Source: CAYLLN01 sp964384375
GTDB taxonomy: Bacteria > Planctomycetota > Planctomycetia > Pirellulales > Pirellulaceae
Length of the DNA: 64,000 bases
Direction: 5' to 3'
NCBI GenBank assembly: GCA_964384375.1
Contig: CAYLLN010000021.1
Location: forward strand, 27,394 to 91,393
Shown: positions 61,229 through 64,000 of the stretch, piece by piece
How the letters are laid out: each line of letters opens with the position of its first letter
Numbering within the stretch: the stretch's first letter is position 1
Program-made: the position numbers and the translations under genes
The notes under the pieces: model-generated
The model's database searches: none
Seen by the model: only the letters and a program-made list of their open reading frames with translations
What the model was told of the DNA's origin: nothing

Positions 61229-63280
61229 TCAGGAGTCTCCCTTCTTGGCCGGCTTCGCTGGGATTGCCGGGTGCTCACGATGCGGATCGGCAGGCGTTTC
61301 ACTGCCGCTTGCGGCCGGGATTTGGCGGACCTTTTCTCCGCAGCGAAGCATCTCGCTGCCGAAGTAGGGATTCAGCAATTGATCGTTCGCTTGGAGCCAA
61401 TCCCCGCCGCCATCCTTGACCATTGGGCAATAAAAGTGGGTGAAGGGGCTCTTTGCCCCGTCGGCTCGAACCTGCGTCGCGAGAGTAATGACTGCATGGC
61501 TGATCGGCTTAAAGGTCTTGCGGGCCTCGGCAATTTCCATGTGATGCAAATGTTCCGACTTCGCGGCGATCTCCTGGACGAGTTTCGCTGCGGACTCGGA
61601 TAAAGAACCTTCAGCGGACAAGCGACTGGCAGCATGGTGTAGTGCCTGCGCTGCCGCAGCCGGCGGAGCTTTGTCGGAAGCGAGCGCCTGCTGCACCTGA
61701 AAGTAGGCGGCGTAGAGTTCTTCGAGCTGTTGGCCTGCTTCACCCGCAACGGGTGAGACGGCAACGCTCTCGAAGCTAAGCGGGCCGGCCTGCTGTTTGC
61801 CCTTCGCGATTGCTCGGGCGGGGTCGATCAAGCTCGGCTTGCCCGCCAGCTGCATCTGCGAATCAATCAGAAAGTTGCCGGCCGTTGCGACCATTTCCCC
61901 GTCGCGCAGACCGTCCAGAATGACAATCTTGTCGCGCAGGATTGGCCCCAGCGTTACCGGCCGAATCTCGAACAGACCAGGCTTCGTTTCGACATAGACA
62001 ACGCTGTTGCCGCCAGCCAGTAGCACGGCGGGTCGCGGTACATGGAGCGAAACGGGCTGCGGAACCGGCTCCTCCGTGAAGCCATAGTTAGCGGTCGGCA
62101 CCAAGTCCATCCCACAAATGGGGCACTGGCCGGCTGCGTCACGGATGATCTGCGGGTGCATCGGGCTGATCCATTTGCCGGCGAGGTCGGCATCGAACAC
62201 GCGGCCCTGCGGACTGATCGGTAGTGTGATGAATGCTTCGGCATAGTCGCCGGGACGCAGGCGGCCGTCATTCAGCAGTTCCACTCGAACGCCGACAGTC
62301 CGCGTTTGCGTGTCAACGGTGGGGTCGATGAAAGCGACGCGACCCGTAAGCCTCTCCCCCGGCAACGACTGCACGGTTGCTTCGACCTTTTGCCCAAAGC
62401 GGATGCGCGTCGCATCCTCGGGGAACAGCTTGAGCATCAGCCACACGGTGGACAGCTCCGCGATGCGATAGATCGGATCGCCCGCCTTGACGTAGTTCCC
62501 TTCGATGGCGAGTTTCTCGACGACCGTGCCCCCCTGCGGAGAATAGATCGTCAGACGCGACTGAGCCTGGCCCGACTGTTCCAGTTCTGTTAGTTGCTGG
62601 TCGGTCATGCCGTACTCACGCAATCGCTGGCGCGTATTGGCCACCAAAGCTTCTTGGGCCTGTCGAACCGCAGCGAGTCCGCCGGCAGCGGTTAGGGCAC
62701 GGCGCGCTTCGACATATTCAACCTGGGCTGCGAAAAGTTGTGGGCTGTAGATGATCGCGAGGTGATCCCCTTTCTTGATGTCCACGCCCGTATAGTCCGC
62801 AAACAGGCGTTCCAGCCGTCCGTCGATGTACGCAGCGATCGTGGCCTGCCGGCTTTCGTCGATGGCAATTGCCCCTACCGTTTGGAGCTGTGCTTCCAAG
62901 GGAGCACTTTTGACTTTGACAGTCTGGATGTTGGCGAGTCGCCGCTGCGCCGGCTCGATCTTCACTGCCAGCTCGTCAAGATTTGCCGCGCCGCTGGATG
63001 CCGGCACCAGCTCCATTCCGCAGATCGGGCAGCGCCCAGGCGACGGCTGACGAATTTGCGGGTGCATGGGACACGTGTAGATTGTTCCCGCAGTGGCTTT
63101 ACTGGGCGAAGCAGTGCCAGCTTCCGTTCGTAACCAACCCACGCGTTGAGCCAAGCCCACAAGAATGATCAGCAGCACACCCGCCGCTAGAAAGAGCCCC
63201 ATTGGCAGCAGCCTGCGGCCCAGCCACGCGAGGCGGTTGGGCAAGGGCGCGACATTGGATGAACCAGGTCCGACAGCCAT
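61229..63280 (-). CDS. Periplasmic adaptor of heavy-metal RND pump, CusB-like
   Basis: Membrane-fusion protein of 683 residues that links the pump to the outer membrane. An N-terminal membrane helix (LPMGLFLAAGVLLIILVGLA) anchors it. Two heavy-metal-binding domains are present: YTCPMHPQIRQPSPGRCPIC followed by GMELVP near 67-92, and WISPMHPQIIRDAAGQCPIC followed by GMDLVP near 375-400. Between them lie the barrel-sandwich and hairpin segments (AAYIDGRLERLFADYTGVDI; LTIYSPQGGTVVEKLAIEGN). The C-terminus at about 615-655 has a DUF3347-like segment, FYCPMVKDGGGDWLQ then LNPYFGSEMLRCGEKV, a third Cys/Met/His site. GGAG lies about 7 bases upstream of ATG 63280. No outer-membrane factor gene is in the window. 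Confidence 0.92.
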   Translation of the reverse strand: MAVGPGSSNVAPLPNRLAWLGRRLLPMGLFLAAGVLLIILVGLAQRVGWLRTEAGTASPSKATAGTIYTCPMHPQIRQPSPGRCPICGMELVPASSGAANLDELAVKIEPAQRRLANIQTVKVKSAPLEAQLQTVGAIAIDESRQATIAAYIDGRLERLFADYTGVDIKKGDHLAIIYSPQLFAAQVEYVEARRALTAAGGLAAVRQAQEALVANTRQRLREYGMTDQQLTELEQSGQAQSRLTIYSPQGGTVVEKLAIEGNYVKAGDPIYRIAELSTVWLMLKLFPEDATRIRFGQKVEATVQSLPGERLTGRVAFIDPTVDTQTRTVGVRVELLNDGRLRPGDYAEAFITLPISPQGRVFDADLAGKWISPMHPQIIRDAAGQCPICGMDLVPTANYGFTEEPVPQPVSLHVPRPAVLLAGGNSVVYVETKPGLFEIRPVTLGPILRDKIVILDGLRDGEMVATAGNFLIDSQMQLAGKPSLIDPARAIAKGKQQAGPLSFESVAVSPVAGEAGQQLEELYAAYFQVQQALASDKAPPAAAAQALHHAASRLSAEGSLSESAAKLVQEIAAKSEHLHHMEIAEARKTFKPISHAVITLATQVRADGAKSPFTHFYCPMVKDGGGDWLQANDQLLNPYFGSEMLRCGEKVRQIPAASGSETPADPHREHPAIPAKPAKKGDS

Positions 63281-63384
63281 GAAAAATCTCCAACGGGCAA
63301 GGCCAAGAACTATTGGCAAGAAGATTCCTGCCGATTAAGCGTCAGCAGCTACGCTAGGCGCGCAGCGAGAGCCTGGAGAACGGC

Positions 63385-63771
63385 TCAAGATCGCCAGATG
63401 CAGAGTATGGACTGCAGCGACCGCCTCGATGGGCACTCGCTGGTGCATTCCGATCTGGCATTTTGGTCGCTGCAAGCCAGAATCGGGATCGTGATCCCGG
63501 AATGACTGGTCGCAGCCAGCCACTTCACCTCGCCGAAAGAAGGTTCCGGCGCGGATGGTTTGGTTGGCAGCGGCTGGTCGTGCGACTGACAACTGCAGGC
63601 CCGCGTGGTATCCGCCACTCCGCAGCAGCACTTCTTTGCTTGACTGCAAGAATCTTTGGTCAACGGGCCGGCTGGCGAACACGGGGCAGCCGATGTAATT
63701 GGCCCGCTGGTTAGCAGTGCGACCAGCACTGCCAACGATATCCAGCGGCGATTTGACAGATACCAATTCAT
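63385..63771 (-). CDS. Small exported Cys-rich protein at the head of the RND operon
   Basis: Predicted 128-residue protein. A signal peptide RRWISLAVLVALLTSGPITS ends near SAAPC. The mature part has 11 Cys, including DSCSQAKKCCCGVADTTRAC and then SCQSHDQPLPTKPS, with later single Cys in ILACSDQ and SECTSECPS. It may bind metal in the periplasm and hand it to the CusB-like adaptor, a role inferred only from composition and position 104 bases upstream of that gene. ATG 63771 is chosen because it opens the signal; an in-frame ATG further up would make an N-terminal extension. Confidence 0.65.
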   Translation of the reverse strand: MNWYLSNRRWISLAVLVALLTSGPITSAAPCSPAGPLTKDSCSQAKKCCCGVADTTRACSCQSHDQPLPTKPSAPEPSFGEVKWLAATSHSGITIPILACSDQNARSECTSECPSRRSLQSILCIWRS

Positions 63772-63863
63772 GCTTAACCTGCAGTCGGACTGCTTCCATT
63801 CTCTGCTGCGCAAGGCAGTCGGTCCATACCGATTACAGGCATGAGTGACGCTTTCAATCCGGC

Positions 63864-64000
63864 TCAAGGAGCCTTCCCCTTTGTCGCCGTCGGGGCCGGT
63901 GCGGCAGATTTTCGTGCTAGTTTTCGCATCAGTTCGTCGTGACTCACGAGTAGCTTATCAAGTTGCGTCGCCAAGTCGCTGCAGCATTCCATCGTTTCAA
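63864..64000 (-). CDS. C-terminal part of a gene running off the right edge
   Basis: Reading leftwards from the edge, one frame is open to the TGA at 63864-63866 and gives ETMECCSDLATQLDKLLVSH then DELMRKLARKSAAPAPTATK and GKAP. An ATG at 63992 could start a 42-residue protein, or the frame may continue upstream outside the window. Content is a short charged helix and a Pro/Ala tail, with two Cys. Not recognised. It stands 92 bases upstream of the Cys-rich gene and could head the same operon. Confidence 0.4.
   Translation of the reverse strand, partial: ETMECCSDLATQLDKLLVSHDELMRKLARKSAAPAPTATKGKAP

Overview
The window is GC-rich bacterial chromosome with a clear planctomycete (Pirellulales-like) signature. 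Diagnostic genes are a PSD1/DUF1549-DUF1553 cytochrome protein, a Tat-exported DUF1501 protein, a PVC-type CxxCH dehydrogenase, a DUF1559 H-X9-DG pseudopilin-like protein, a probable DUF1598 protein, a Tat-exported Gfo/Idh/MocA oxidoreductase and giant secreted proteins. The short palindromic intergenic repeats are of kinds I associate with planctomycete genomes. I saw no phage, IS transposase, CRISPR array, rRNA or tRNA.

Layout. 1-1738 (+): ArsR regulator, Bcp peroxiredoxin, archease, cupin. 1767-13524 (-): two overlapping genes for giant exported proteins that share a module present three times in all. 13970-21430 (+): a MORN/STN-like membrane protein, a beta-CASP nuclease, a HEAT/LRR protein and the squalene genes hpnC-hpnD-hpnE. 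21449-29113: DUF1559 protein, pyrophosphatase, TerB-like protein, DUF11 lipoprotein, stand-alone LigD phosphoesterase-like protein and two anchored unknowns. 29354-33877 (+): cytochrome dehydrogenase, aldo/keto reductase, small unknown. 34397-40951 (+): exported unknown, rpmA, obgE, coaX, a divergent pgk, an unknown and a 36-cysteine secreted protein. 41137-52134 (-): PilZ protein, DUF1501, a MenAT-like nucleotidyltransferase toxin-antitoxin pair lodged inside the PSD1-DUF1501 operon, SLC13 permease, serine hydrolase, Gfo/Idh/MocA oxidoreductase. 52392-56954 (+): lipoprotein, GT9 glycosyltransferase, DUF1598-like protein, His-rich protein. 56938-64000 (-): a frameshifted ArsR gene, a MITE-like element, and a heavy-metal RND operon (cusA-like, cusB-like, Cys-rich protein) running off the right edge.

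How genes work together. hpnCDE turn farnesyl diphosphate into squalene for hopanoids. rpmA-obgE-coaX-pgk are core translation and metabolism. PSD1/DUF1501 and the CxxCH dehydrogenase are typical planctomycete periplasmic redox and polymer-processing proteins of unknown substrate. The cus-type operon exports metal ions, and a broken ArsR gene next to it may be its lost regulator. The most notable features are the giant modular envelope proteins, the toxin-antitoxin pair with a 131-base gene overlap inside a metabolic operon, the MITE-like element that supplies the stop codon of the RND pump, and repeats that have entered coding sequences (archease, hpnE). All calls come from reading the sequence; no database search was run.
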